A DNA stretch of 64,000 nt from Triops longicaudatus (GCA_022885665.1 JAGQDJ010000145.1:62001-126000), one strand, 5' to 3'. Shown: positions 25,297 to 40,200, counted from the first letter of the stretch. Notes: generated from the sequence alone by a model not told the origin. A program made the numbers and translations.

Positions 25297-28200
25297 TTGC
25301 CTGACAAGCACTCATTTACTGAACGCTGCCTAATTTACCCGTTAAATTAATTGATCCACTTCAAATTTCTTCGTTTATGAACGAACTCGTATAGTTTCAG
25401 TCTACTTAAATATTTATTAAAAGAATTAAAGTACTCACTGAAAAATTATAAAGTAATATAATTATGCGAAGCTAATACGGAATTTTCTCGTAATGTTTTC
25501 CGAAGGAGAAAGAGCTACAATTACACGTACCCAAACGCATTACGGGAATTCTGTGCCGCTGGCAATGGCGCAGCCTTTTGCACTGCAATAACCTAACCAG
25601 CCACAGCACACATACGAAAGAGCAACCGCTATTGTGCGAGTTTTATGCCGAGTTCTGCAAGTCATACGAGGTAGAGTTGACTCGCACAACTTGTTAGTAG
25701 AAACCCGACATTAGCCTGCTCTGAAACTTGTGAAAAAATCAAAACACAAGATAGAACCCTAACAATGTACAATACACATTAATATGACTATCCCTAGCCA
25801 GACGCAGCGCTCATTAAAAAAACCAAACCCCAGTTACATGGCCCCTTGCCTCCTACAGTAAAATCTCGCAATAACTTACACGCAGGGGAAAGGAAAATTC
25901 ACTCGTTGTAGCCGATTGTACGTAATACCCAACATTGCCCCGAAAAGCCTTAAAAAAGAGTTTCGATCCTTAATCTCGAGTCATTTCTATGATTTCAAGT
26001 TTTACGTCAAGTGTTCCTGGACGCCGTTTTGCAAGAATAGCCTTTTAATGCCGTTTTTAAGAGCCAAAGTAACGCACGCTGGGTAAAATGAAGTTGGGCA
26101 GAATTAAGTCAATTTAGCTCTAGTCTAAAGTTATGATAGCTTAAAATAAGTTAGGTTTGTCTCATTTAAGGTTAGCTTACTTTGAGTTAGGTTAGACGCG
26201 TTTAATTCGAATTTTCCTCGTTAACGGCTCTATTATCCAAATTCGAACGACTTTTGCCCAGTTGTGATAATTTACCCACTATTAAGTAGCGCTGTCTTAA
26301 GTTCCCTACGTGGGCTGAAGTTTTGACGCGTTACCGCAAGGCACCGCTAGCGTTCAAGATAGCCGAATAAAAAGACACGTTTCACTGGCCAAAGGGATCT
26401 CAAGATTTGTTCACTATACGCGAAAATGCGTTATAGCCTGCACCTTTAAATTGGGCTTCACTGGGTCCTGCAGACCTTGTACACTGCACCCGATCGTTCT
26501 TCAAAATTCGGTGTACATTATAGTGAGATTTTTACTGTATAAGACTTAAATATTTCAAAACGCAAGATACGAAGTAGAATTTGTTTCCAAGCTCCGTTTC
26601 TTGCCATCTTATCTACTGCTTCTGAGATGCCATACTTCTACATCGGGAAAAAGACTTTTTTTATATTGTGTGAGAAATTCCGAAGGTTAGAATGTTGCCT
26701 ATGTGTGTTGTGCCATGTTAGGATCTGTCAACACCCTGCTGGAAGTCACTAACTCGTTTTCTGTGAATTTAGTGTTTTGAGAGCTTTCTTCATGGCTCCG
26801 AGTCCAATGAACTGTTGCAAGAGGCTTGGGTTTGTCTGTTACAAATCCAAAATGGCAACTCCGACTTCTTCAACGTTAATACCTCGAGCTCTCTTTTAAG
26901 CTGCCAATAGCGTCTCTTTCGCCTCTAAACTTGAAACATCTAGTGTTATTTGCATTTCTATTCAAAATTCCCATACTATGGACGCAGCAATCGACAAGAA
27001 ATCTTACGCGTCTGTCTTCTTCAACCGGTGCTTCCGTCTCTTTCGTTCTCTCCGAATGATCTCTTCTTCTCGCACCCTCGTCATCGTCTTCTCCGAGATC
27101 CAGCCGCGGCTCTGATTCTTCGCCGATCCCAGACTCGGGTGTAGCCGTGGGCGGGGTCGATACCGGCATGGGGAAGACCATAGCCATGGGCTGATTGGTG
27201 GACGGATTGGTCTTCAATCTCGGACTGAGTAGCTTGGGCTTGAGTACACTCGAAGTACTGGCAGCGGGCGCCGTGCCGGTGCCTAATTCGGTCGCCACCG
27301 GCGTGGGGGAGGAGCATGAGGAGGGCGGATTGGAGGGCGTGGCGACCTTATTCGTCACCGTGTTGGGTTTCACCACTTTAGCGGTGCCTTTCACCGCCGC
27401 GGTAGGCTTCGGAATGCCGGTACTGGCCGAACTGGACCCTGAGGCTGTCGTATTGGAAGTGGGCGGAGTAATTTCTTTGGGTTTGAGCTTGGGAGAACTC
27501 TTACAACTCGACGAGGCAGTGGTAAGGTTGCTCGTACCGGTCAGCGCCGACCTGGGTTTGACTTTCGGAGAGTGCGTCTTCATTTTGCTGGTACTTTTGC
27601 TGGTACTGGACGGCACGGAAGGATTGTCTCGGTCTCTGTCTCTCGCAGCTCCCGGCGCGGGTGAGGAGGCGGAGGAAGAAACGGCGGGCAAATGGTGATG
27701 ATTGGCCTCGGACGGCGGCTTCAGCTTCGCGAGCTTTGCTTTGGTTTTTGGACTATTGCGCGCGCTACTGGCCGCCGACGAAGGCAAGTGGTGCGAGTGA
27801 CTACCACCAGACGGCGCATGAGCAACAGGTTGGTCAAAGACGGCTAGCGTCACCATTGATGACTCAGGCATCCTGCAATACCGAAGAAGTACACGAAATG
27901 AATATTTTTTTTTTTTTCAGATATTTTGTGAAGTGATGAAAGTTTTACTTGGCGCTAGATCGGGGTGTGTCTTCGGAAGAAGGAATTCGCGTATCGCCAC
28001 ATGCTGACGTGGAAGAATCGGATTTGGCTGAACTAAAGCCGCTGGAACTGGAAGCTCGGGGAGATAAAGGAACTGAAATGAACAAGTGATCGATTAAAAA
28101 TGGGGGAAGTGAGAAAATAAATTTTAACAAAATTATACATTAAGTCAAAACAATAGAAGCTTTAAAATTAATGGAAAACAGTAGAAAAAAATTAAGGCAC

Positions 28201-31200
28201 TATTATAAATAAGAAGTAAAAGTCATAAACATAATGAAATTAAAGTAACCAAACAAAAGTTGGAACTTTGCAAAGATCATAAAACCAAAAGTGAAAAAAA
28301 ATCACGTATGACGTGTAGTAAATTAACGTAAAAATGGATGAAATAAGAAAAATAACAAGGAAAGTACCCTTAATTTTTTAACTGATAATTCGAGAAAGTA
28401 TAGAAAATTCGACTAGGAAAGAAACAGAATAGACAAGGGAAGGGTGTATCACCTTTGGGTTTATCACAAGGTTTGCTGAATCTCAGTTTATCGTAAGTGG
28501 GCGTCCGACTCGATATGTCGGCATTACTAGCTAAGGGCAGTGAAGGTCCTGTGTGAGAAGAGTCTTCGGGTTGGCGAAGGGAAGATATGTGCGAAGTGGG
28601 CTTACTGAAGTCTGTTGACGAGGCAGTGGACGCAGGCCTGAACACAAAAGAAAAGAATTTCCCGGTTAGACGGATTCTTGGAGACCATTTTTTGTTCGCA
28701 AATCAATCACTCACGGTGTTTTCATGCCTATACTTTCCCAAACTTGTACGTTTGGCTTAGAGGAATAAAAATACCGCGTTTCAACCCTACCAAACTGAGC
28801 TTGACTTAGATTTTGGACTGAATTTAACTTCTTTGCATTCTCTATCCGTTTATATTTATCTACTGGGCTCATTTTACGAACAGTCTTACTCAACTAGTAA
28901 GAACTGTTCTCGCTCTTTGATATTATTCTTCAAATAATAATTCACCAACTCACCTGGAAATTTCGAGTAAAATTTCTTAAAACTTTTACCATTTATAAAA
29001 TTTCCATGTAACAAAATCTTGAAACTCTTTGTTACCTCCTTTCAGAGTAATTTAAATATCAACTTCCATGTTAAATATTAACAAAGCATAATGAAACGTT
29101 AAGCCGGGCTTGATGGAATTCGACTGGCGAGATATGTTAATTTATGCTTGATTTCTTTTCCTTTTTTACCTCGATGAGCTGCTGGCAGAGTTTCTGTGGC
29201 TCCGAGGCGTTGGTATCATAGACCCACCCGGGCTATTTCCAATGTTATTGTTGGTGTTGGCTGCTGACAAAACGACCGGAGCTAAAGCGGGCAAAGAATG
29301 AATAAATACATCAACAAACACCAACTTCCGTTGATCTGCACTTCTTTCAGGGCTGAAATATGTTATATGAATCAAACTCTTGTCTTTACCACTTGTTCTT
29401 AAATATATTTAGCTTTTTGTTTGCTTACATGGGTCAAGTAAACCACTAGAAACGAAATCAAAACACAGGAAATGGGTCGAAAAAAGGAACAAAAACCCCA
29501 GTAATCGATTAACCTAACCGGAATCATATCAAGGTCGGGGCTGTCGATAACCTTGAAAATCGATATCGATCTGCTGCTGCACTGAAACTTGGTCAAGTGC
29601 GAAATTGTGAAGATTTGACCCCGAAGAATCACGTTGAGTTGGAAAATTAAAAGCAAACGGATTTCAATAAAAGTTGATTGACTTATTCAGAAATATGAAT
29701 GGCATGAAAACGCATCAATTAAATTGATTGTAATAATTTTTTACTTGAAAAAAAGAAACATTAAAAGCTCCCTAAAACGTCAAACAAACCCGTTACGAAT
29801 GCAACAGACTGAATTCTGTTCTCTAATTAATCACAATGTTAAAACTTAAACTAGCTGCTATATTAGCTATGAAACTACAGATTTGGGGCAACGATTAAAT
29901 TTGGGTTGTTTAGCGTAAGATTTTTGCGACTAACTTGGTCGAAGTTGAAGCCGGAATGGTCCAAGGAAAGGGAGTTAGCAGTGAGAGCAAAAGGATTGAT
30001 TGTTGCAATAATGAACTCTCCTTTACAAGATATCACACAGAAAAGGGCGTGACCAATGCTTTTAAATTTTTTTATTTAAAAATTTCCCTTTCGAATCAAT
30101 CCGAAGCTTGTAATAGTAATAAGTTTTCCTTGTCAAAGAATGCAGGCCCCTGGTTATGAGAAGGAAAATTTGCAACATTAATTGCGATTACGGCAAATGT
30201 TTGATGCTATGACCGAGTGAACCGCAGTCACTCCGGCTTGTTGACTGCTGTTACGTTTTCCTGCTCCCTGGTCGGGCGCACTCCGTAGCTCAATGCATGA
30301 CCCGGGGCTCACTGTCGGCTTCAATGAAGCGAGCGCTTTCGCTCCTGCTTGTCGAGTGGTTCTCGTGCTTTCCTGACACTTCATGGTAAAGCCTTGCTAT
30401 AATGAACCCTGGTTATAACAAACTATCGGCCATTGTGAGCGAAGCTCCCTTGTCCCTCTTCTTCACCTCTTCTTTGACCTGTTGAGCGTTGTCGCCTTTG
30501 AAAGCAACCTTCCAGGAGTAAAGGCCTTCACTCCGGCTTGCCTCGTTCTCCGAACTCGGTAAAGCTGTGGTTTTACCAGTCCGGCCGAGCGAACCACCTT
30601 TACTCCGGCCTATTGACTACTATCGTGTTTTCTATCTTCCTCAGCAAAACGCTCTTGCTTCGGCTTGTCGAGGGCTCTCGCGCCTAACCTCTTCGTGACA
30701 GTCTGGCCGGGGGAGCAGTGTTTGTCCGGCCTGTTTTTAGAGCTACTATTACTCCCTCGACTATTTCCTTCTTCGCTGAATTCACCTAAAAAGAGTAAAT
30801 CAAAACCGTAAAAAGAGCCTGAATCTCCTTTATACATCCGTCTCCTAATTATCTCTTTACTACTGTACTATAAAGTGCTTTGCTTGTTAGCGTTTCTACA
30901 TGCGCCAGACTTTACTCGACATACAAACGTAACAAGTAACTCCCAAGTAACGAAAATGCAGCACACAAACAAAGCCTCTCAATTTGTTTTAGCTATCTTA
31001 TTTTCTGCCAAATCCCACCCACATGCAAAGTCTTTGCAGAACTTCACTATTATATAAGACGCGTATACTTTCGCCAAGAATAAACTTAGGACAACACTTT
31101 CCCAAATCAAACGAAATATAAATACATAAAAAACAGTCGAAAAGTAAATAAATAGTAAAAAAAACTGTTAAAAGTTACCTGGTACGCCAGATTTGGAAGG

Positions 31201-34200
31201 CAGGCCGGACTTCTTCGGCACGGCGGAAGACACCGGAATTGCGGTTCCAGGTTTGCTCAAGCTCATCCTATTAACAACCAAGCAAACCATGAAAGAAATT
31301 GCTCAACAATACAGCGTGTGAAACACATTCAAAACAACAAAAATTGTCCAAAATAATCATCCTTTTCCTAACTTTTGATCATCCTTCTCGAAACACATTA
31401 CTTCGTAAGAGCTCATTTTAAACTACGAAACTCCTTGAAATGGCCCATCCATCTTCGGTGGACCGTAACCGTGTTTTCCACCAGAACCCATCTTCTCCAG
31501 TTAAACGACCCACCTAGGTAAACAGGGGCAAGGGGGTTGTTACCCTGCGGAAAACTTCTATCTCTAACATAACAGCAAAACCCATTTAACAGTAAACATA
31601 AACTTCACACGGCCACGCAAAAATGTTCCATTCCCAAGATTCCACTTTTACGTCCCTGTCCATTAACAAGAAAAATTTTCCCGCAGGAAACCTTACCCAG
31701 TTCCCACCCCAACCCCCCTTCAAGCAGCCTTCGACTTTTCTTAGCTTTAACCCTTTCTCAATTTTCAACCCAAGACAAACTTGGAAATTCAAAGCTACAG
31801 AAAAGTCATTTAGTTAAAGAAAAAAAGACGAAAAATAAGCACCGAAATATATATAGTAAAACTACAAGACATAATAAAAAACGATCTTTAGCCAAACTGC
31901 CGAAACAAATGAACAAATTTAAATTTTTAAGGAAAATTTAGAAAGTAACAACCAAAAAACTTGGAAAATATAACCGAAACTGCAAATAAGGAATTACGAG
32001 ATAGGCATTCCGATGCCATATCTTGGCAGGCCGCCATTTCAAAGGTGATTTACATGTTTCAGGAGATGAGCTAAATATGGAACACTGTCCGAAATACTTC
32101 CAAAGTGCTTGCCCCGGCAGGATGCGAAGATCCGTTGAGAACATTGCTTAACACGTGAATTAAGCGATACTAAGAACAATTTTACTTATGTTTTATTGTA
32201 ACCATTTAACTGAACTTAACCATGTGCCATTAAAAAATATGAATAACTTTATACATTCTAGGTTCCAAGGAGGAGTTCATGATTTCATTCGTTTTGATCT
32301 ACTGCTTCTCAAACTTTATAGCGACACGGCAATTTTTTGAACGACAGAAAGATCTTCTGATCAGTGGCATTGTACTAGTAAAGAACGAAGGTTGAGAACC
32401 ACTACTTTAAAGTCCGTTTGAGCAGTAACCTTCGCCTTTCAGCGTTAAGAGACTTAAAACTACGAAACTCTTATAAAAAGTCGTTATCCACATCACATCC
32501 CTTCCTCTTCTACGGTGTTGCTTCGTCTTGTGCTTATTATGGACCAATCCTTAACAATGCTCGTCAATGCGTAGCCCTTGACTTACGCGGTGTGCGAGTT
32601 TTAAACCGTACAGCGTTTTTAAGGTCTGAGTACTTATCTTGATTTTAAGTGTTCCAGCAAATTTAAATCTCGAAAAATAAACTTTATTTATTTACTACAG
32701 TACTGTATTCACACTATGGCGAAGACGCTTTCCAAAAAAACGGATTGCAGTCGTTAAGCGAGGCTTGGCTAAACCCTTCTCAGTTTTCACCGCCAAAGTG
32801 GACAAACTTGGGAGGTAAAGTAAGAAGAAGAGTGACGCCTCCTTGAGGACGAAAAACGTGGGACGTTATGGAAGGATGCAATGGTAGATTGTCATTAAAC
32901 CTCACTTACCGGAGCTTTTTAGGGGTTCAAGTGTGAAAACAAGAGCGGAAATGCGATCCGTCCAAAGAACTGGGTACTTGCACCAAAGCAAAAAAAGGGA
33001 GGGAAAATGTAAAAAATCGACTCACTTGGTGGCCATTTCCTTTTTCTCCGGTAAAGCCGCGGTGTGGCTTTCAGACGGGTTGCGTTGTTGCTCGTGCTGG
33101 AGCTTTTGTTGTTGTTTATAGCGGGAGAGGGCAAAGAACAAGCCCAAGATGGTCTTCAAGTGCCCTTCGCGGATCGAGAGCGTACAAATCGTTTCATCGA
33201 GGCTGACACCCAAGTTTATCAGGAAGGACAGGCAAGCGTTGATATTGTCCACCTGCGGAAACCACAATTAAAAACAAAATGATACATAATGCTAAGCCGG
33301 CAAATACTCATCTAACACAACAAAAGCCTTTATCAAACGTTAATTCTGGGAGCATGACATAAAAGAAGCTACCAACAGCACCAAACGCATTACTTAAGTG
33401 GACCAGACAAAAAACAATGCGTTTTCAAGGATTGATCTAAATTCTAGTCTTTTAACCTATTTAAGTAATACAGCACTTCCGGTCAGGAATCAAATTCAGT
33501 GGAATGTTAGCGAAGCTTCACTATAGCCTGTCGTAACAATGAAATCTCATTTCAACAACAATGAATCGGGCTTAACGCATCTCCGTGGCTAATTTCCGGT
33601 ACCGGACGACACATCCCACAATAACGAAATGTTGATAACCCTAACTCCGTTAACAATGAATGTTTCGGTGTAGCTAGGAATGCTGGTCTTTGAAACGAAA
33701 TGCAACTGATTCTGGAGCGAATTGACATTTAGATTGAACGCAATGAAGAACAAACGCGTATTTCACTGTTCACATTCTGTACGTCAACTCAATGAGGCTG
33801 GCAACAATTAATCCCTCTTTTCGAAAGAGATAAACGAACAACAGTTTGACTGTTCTATGAACAGCGTTTTTTGTTTCTGGAAGCAAAAGCAGAAAAAAGT
33901 TTGTGGTCCAACTGTTGAATGCACCATCAAACCCTAATGTCAGATAAAGCTCTGATATAACAAAACAATATATAAGAGACTTTTCTTTGGTGACCGTGTA
34001 AATCACTTACTCTACTTCGCACACGAGAATCCTAAACACCCCAATGCATTCCTCTTATCCTCGCAAAAGACTTGCTCCACTCATTTCCAGGCCCTTCCAA
34101 CCAAACTTACCAATTAATCGGTCTCCGTCGATGCTAAAAGCCCCTACATAACCCTACACATTATCCTCAACTACTCGGATACTTCCTGGCTTCTCATTCG

Positions 34201-37200
34201 CTTCTTGTTCCCTTTACTTTTCAATCCCACTTCATGACCTTGTCCCGACACGAAAAGGTCAGAGACGCCCCCCGATGCCGTCGGGGTACATACGGGCGCC
34301 CGGGGGTGCCGGAGAATTGCAAGAGATAGTGCCGATTTGTAGTTCTCAGGTAATGTGTTCTTCGCGTGTGAATGGGTATTTATTTCACCTGCCAATCCAT
34401 CGACTGTCAAGTCCGTCTCTTCCTGACGAGCATTGTTAACAGTCATAAAGTGAAAGGGCGAAAGCAAGACAGGGTGAGGAGGGTAAATGCTTGTGCATGG
34501 TCCGTTAGATTTCAGGTTAGTTTCTGCTGTACCCAATGTTTGACTTTTCCCATCAGGGAATCGTGATTATGATAATCGTTGTAGCAACGATATAACAACT
34601 TTCATGCTTATTAACATAGGCCCATACGGAACAGGTGTGATTACCACATCTCCCCACTACACCAACTCGGCTCCTATGGTGGCTCAGGGTCCCCTTTTTC
34701 CAAATCCTAAAAGCACAGCTCTTGCTACCCGCAGTTGCCTTTCTTATCCTTTTCTCTTCGTGACTGCACTCGAATACCTTATCAAGCCCTTACGAACCTT
34801 ACGATACCGAAATTTACAACAAAACCCCAACCATCATGAACGGTACAACGCAAGTACAGTACCTAATTTGTAAATAAGAGTCTTTTAGCATTTTAGTCGG
34901 GGTTTGTCAGAGTTGTGAACCATAAACCGTCAATTTTCGCTGCCAAAACCAGCGGAGAGCCTGACGATAAGACAAAAGCTTACAATCATTAACATTTTAT
35001 ATGTATTCACGAAATTAATACGATATTGTGCTGTGCTTCTTTTATGAATATATATGAATAGAAAATCAAAAGGGGAAGGCAAAAACGAGCAAGACGAATG
35101 ATGTCAGGTTGTAACGCTTTTGGCTCCAGCATTTAAAAAAAAAATAATATGCTGTTTGTTTTCCCTTAAAACATCTGTTTCACTTTTGACATAAATCTTT
35201 GTTGTTTTCCTTGCTGAAATTCTTTATAAACTTCGTTAATATTCCTTGTGTTTTTGTCGACATAAGCAAACCTTACAAAATGAAAAGGCAGTCTGAAAGT
35301 TTACCAAAGACGTAATTTACATACTTCGCCTTTGCTTATACTTACGTTTTCTTCTAGATGCTATTTTTGCCGTATTTTTTAGTCAAATTTTAAATTTAAT
35401 GTAATTTTTGTTGGAAGCATGCGAAATGTTCTAGCGTTTTTAAGGAGCTTTCAGGAACAGGAAGACGTTTTTTGGGAAGGACGATATTTCAACAATGCAA
35501 CGTGGAGCGTCCCAAACCGGGAAAAAAAAAAACGAAATAGTTCAACCTTCAAAGAAGACGATGATGGACGGCAATTATGGTCACGCACCATTTAAAGTTA
35601 TGACGGTCGTCTCGTCCCCGGAACTAAGAACTCAATTCCCGTTAAATGGTGCGTTAAAGACAAAGGTTTCGCACCGTCGACAACAAACACCTTTTGCAAG
35701 GTCCATTTCCACCTTAACGGAAGGTTGTATTGTGCGGAAGACAGCATTTTGAATAAGTCAATACTAACACGTATTTGTACAACAAAAGGATCTTTAATAG
35801 TCACAAATGGCCAAAACAGATCCTTGAAAGTACTTGGTACTGTTGTTAACCCTAACATTTTACTTTTGTTTTAGTAACGTTGTCTCATTCCTTACTTTTG
35901 TCTATTGCCCTTTTGAAACCTTATAAACTACTAAAAGAACATATAAAACAGTTCACGTGCCACATAAGGTTTGCAAAAAGAAACTTCAAAACACAAAGAA
36001 TCTTAAGCTATTACGCCTGAACATTTAAATGCACAGCAAGACCGACTCCATTCGCGGCAAAATATTTCGCAATTCGCAGATTATGCTGGTAAAAATAATT
36101 TCTTGTAGAAGTGAGCAGAGAAAGCTACAGCAAGCCGCTTTTCATCTGTATTAACAATGATATAGACAACAATTTTGTAGAAAAAAACGCACATTTAGGT
36201 TACAATTAGTCTTCGAACCATTATAATGGTAAAACTAAGTTAACCGGTGAAATTTACTAATAGGTTGGATATTTTTGGTGAAAGTAGTTCAAAATGGAGA
36301 GGTTGATTTTCAAAATAAAAGCCGTTTCTGAAATCGGTTGAGTTATGATGTTTGAAAAGCCATCTAAGAAACCTGGAAAAGACGACCTAATTACATAAGT
36401 ACATTAGCTTAATAATATTTAAGTTTTCCGTTGAGCAGATTAGATCCAATGAAGATTTTCTGTACTTTTTAGCTTTATTTCTCGAAACCTTGGAACACAT
36501 CCCTGTCTTTAAATTTTTTCATCCCTTGGTCGCGGTTTTCCTTACCCGCGAATTTTCTCCAGAACGTTTGGCTACATAAAGAACGAAACTAATGTTAAAT
36601 TGAAATAAAAAAAATCATTACACTAATAAGGACGTTGAACAAGATGAAATACGTAATTTACAAAAGACCAGTATCGCCTACGAGTTATCGCAAAGGCTTT
36701 CCTTGCGTATAATTCAGAAACATCTCACAATTATCACGAATGCACGAACATTTCACTGTTACTGCAAGCAACGTATTCTCGAAGCTCTAGCCATTCATTG
36801 GTACCCAATTGCTGTGTCTTTCAAGCGGCAAGATTACAGTGTTGCCTGTGCCGCCCACGGCTAACAGAAAGATTCGTTCTTATACCCCATAGCGCCGTGT
36901 ATTTTAAACGGCTACCTAAGCTCAGTTCATTATTGAGTGTATTTAGAGTAGCAACTATTATTGGCTCGTCACACTTGTTCCGCTTTATTTTCTTACTGGA
37001 GCTGCTAAGTAACGTAACTTGAAAAAGAAAAATAACTGACAGAAGTGTAATTAAGCCTCCGTGGGAGGGCAATTAGTTCCAATATGGCTCTGAGCCAATC
37101 AAAATGGTGCTCGATAGGTTGAAACGCACTAAACGCACTTACATATTAAATGTAAACTTGGAATTGTTTCTCCAGTCGACAATGCGAACAAAAATACTTC

Positions 37201-40200
37201 AAAAATTAAATAGAGCGAGTAGGGCTATCGAACATACGTTAAGTGAATATCCCTGTAGAGTCACTTTTTTCAGTGAGGGAAAAAAACTTGGTAAATTTGT
37301 TCCATTCGGGCGCTTTGAACTGCTACTTAATTTACTCAACAGTCGGCCAGCTTGCCATCGCAAAAACCGTGTAGGGAAGCTAGTATGGGTGAAGGCAACC
37401 TATAATTGCCCCAAGCTTAAGATCGGGTTCTCACTTGTCATAAGCGAGTCCTAATCACCGACATGGACATGGACGAGTTATGGCTATTTTTGGGCGCCAA
37501 ACTTGTTTAAAACAGACATTAGCCAGCTCCGCCCCGTTAGTTCACAATGTAAGTTTACGATTATTAGCTAAGGTAACCAAGGAGATATTATATCGCATTT
37601 TATCCACACTGTATCCCACTAATTGGTCGAAAGTCCTCCTCAGCGCCGACTGAAGCTAATCAACTGCCAGAGACTTAATTACACTTCCGTGGCTGGGTGT
37701 CGAGTGGTGACACCCACTTTTTTGCTTCGGTTGTGTGTCGTGACTGACCAGTTGACAAAAACTTTCGCAATTACATCTGCACCTTTATGTTAAACGAAAG
37801 TAAGGCATGAATAAAACACGATAATAATAAAAATACACACACAGCACCTGCGTATGCCTTACCGTTTGCTGTGCGTTTATTCCTCTTGCCATAAAATTAC
37901 CTAGTCAGCAATAAAACACTCCCTTGCGCACCTTTTGCACTCGAACAGATGGTTAGGCACTTGGAAATATTAATACATTTCCCCCATTTTAACTTAACTA
38001 AAACTTGGGTTAATCTAATGGAACCTATGTTAAGTTTACCTCGTCTAATCTAAGCTGACTTAAACAAGGCTAGCCTACCTTGACGTAATCCTAAAACTTA
38101 ACCTAGAATAATCTGACTACGCTTAATTGAAACATTCTAAATAAGCTAACGTTAGCTACACTAAACTTAATTACACTTAACTTAACAGTAAAAACATAGA
38201 AATCAGAAAATTAACATTTGGAGTCGAACACAAGTTACAGAAGTAGTGGAACACACAACAGGAAGTAGACGTGAAGCTGACGAAGTTTCAAAACAACACT
38301 ACAAAAGATGGACAAATACACAATAGAAAAATAATAACAACAAAAAACAAGTCGTGTTATACAGCGTCATAAAACGACACTTACGACAGTGCGCTTTTGT
38401 CGTCGCACGTTAATGAAAGGGTTATTCCCCTCGGCCTGGCTCTTCCATCCTTTTCCATATTACAAAATAACAACCTACCTACCACAGAAAGACATGTGTA
38501 ATCAACCTCGCCTCGTTAAGACGGTATAAAGATTAACTTGAAAGACTGACCTGTGGGGAATTTCCAGTTCTAACCCTGTCTTCCTTTTAGAATCTTTTTG
38601 TCCCTTCTTTTTAGGCTGGTTATAAGTTAACTGTGCTTTTCATAGTCGATAAAAAGGAGAAACAACCGTTAGTTTACAGACCGAAATATCCCTTCATCAG
38701 GTGCCAACTTAACCGCACTCCAAACGCGTTGGGTAGGATTCTTACAATTTTGGCTTCACTTCTCTTTTTCCTTGTAAAAACCAAAGAGAAAGAACGCAAT
38801 AAGAACGAAAAACCGGAAATGGCATTGTCAGTTATGGTAGTGTCATCTCACCCACCATACCAAACATGTGAATACAAGAGCAGTATTTCATGCACACTCA
38901 CTCACACACACGTGACTATAAAAGGGAGACACGCCACGAAACAAGGCACACGCCCCTTTTGCAAAATGCAAAGTTTCGAAGCAACTTGCGCCAGTGACAC
39001 GGTCAAGGTCGTGAGCACGGCCGAGCGACTCGATTGAAAAGATATTAGTTTACTGATTCTCGCCTTCCTCTGATAATTGCCCGTCTTCTACCATCTTTAC
39101 GAAGCAATAAATACATCATTCCAAATCAAATGAAGCTGGAACGGGAAACAGATAAGAGGAGAATGCTTTTATCGAAATGCGTTTGTCACTTCTTTACTCT
39201 TAATGCTTCATTTCACTTTATGGTTACAACAATCGCTTTATGCAATCGCTTATGGTTACAAATCGCTTATGGTTTACAGCAATCGCTTATGGTTACAACA
39301 ATTGCGCTTAAGAAAAGTGGTCTGGTTAGAAAGGAGGCCAGAAAGGGACTGAATCTACAGGCTGCGGATCTCATTATGAAATTTCACTGTTGTGTAGCAA
39401 TGAAATATTGGGCGAACTTGGCGGCTAAACTGCACTTGAATATCAGGTTTACTTCAATAATTTATATTAAAAAAAGGCACGAAAAAATTCTCCTGGGTTC
39501 AATAAGAAACATACATCGTTAGACCAATCCGTAAGTGTTAACTTTATTACTGGAACTTCTGTACTGTCAAAGTTTAAGTCCGCAGTATGCCATTAACGGA
39601 CCACCAACAAACAAGAGTCTTAATAAGACGTGAAAAATTTTTTGTTTTACGTTTGCCAACATCTTGAACAATATTCTTTACGAAATTTACCGAATTTAGT
39701 CGAAAATTCCAAATTTATATCGTCACTGGTAAAGATTTCCTAACAACGATTCTTAACCCGAATCAAAACAGTTTGCATTTTCTTATATTTTGCCCACACC
39801 TGATGAAACAATACCTGTTTTACACATACTGCGCATTCAGGATCTCTTTACAGCTAACTATTTCCCATATTATGGTTGTAAACTCTTTAGACAACGACGA
39901 CCACACGTCACGATTGCGAAACCGGCCGTCTCATAAATTTTAACTAAGAGTTATAACAATAAGGTTCCATAGCATTCTGCACTACTTTCCCTGTTTCTTC
40001 TCTCCTTACTATGACATTTTTGGTTTTATTTTCGTTATTTTAAGCAGTTTCGTCTGAATACCTTTTCTATTCAACTTCTCATTGCGTCTGCTCTTCATTT
40101 TCGCTTTCCTGTTTTACAACTATCAAGCGTTGTACATCGGGACATGTGACCAATTTAGGCATTGCTCGTACATGGGCACTGTACTGTGCTTTCCAGTACC

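Larger units (their letters stand above)
24982..27007 (-). other. Navigator intron 8
   Basis: 2.0 kb. Contains a 37-nt homopolymer A run on the plus strand (25257-25293) and a pogo-like MITE (25856-26537). Exons 8 and 9 match in phase 0 without any intervening exon. Confidence 0.7.
29282..31179 (-). other. Navigator intron 4
   Basis: 1.9 kb. Holds one member of a dispersed repeat pair (29835-30165) and a local duplication rich in CTCCGGC (30205-30715). A 75-codon minus ORF from 30837 overlaps the duplication; it is not taken as an exon because exons 4 and 5 already match in phase. Confidence 0.65.

Noticed and set aside
30610..30837. 75-codon minus ORF as an additional navigator exon between exons 4 and 5
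   Set aside because: It is built from the CTCCGGC duplication, none of its clear donors gives the right phase except an unlikely 33-nt exon, and exons 4 and 5 already match directly.
39216..39312. CRISPR-like array
   Set aside because: Units are contiguous imperfect tandems without unique spacers, in an animal genome.
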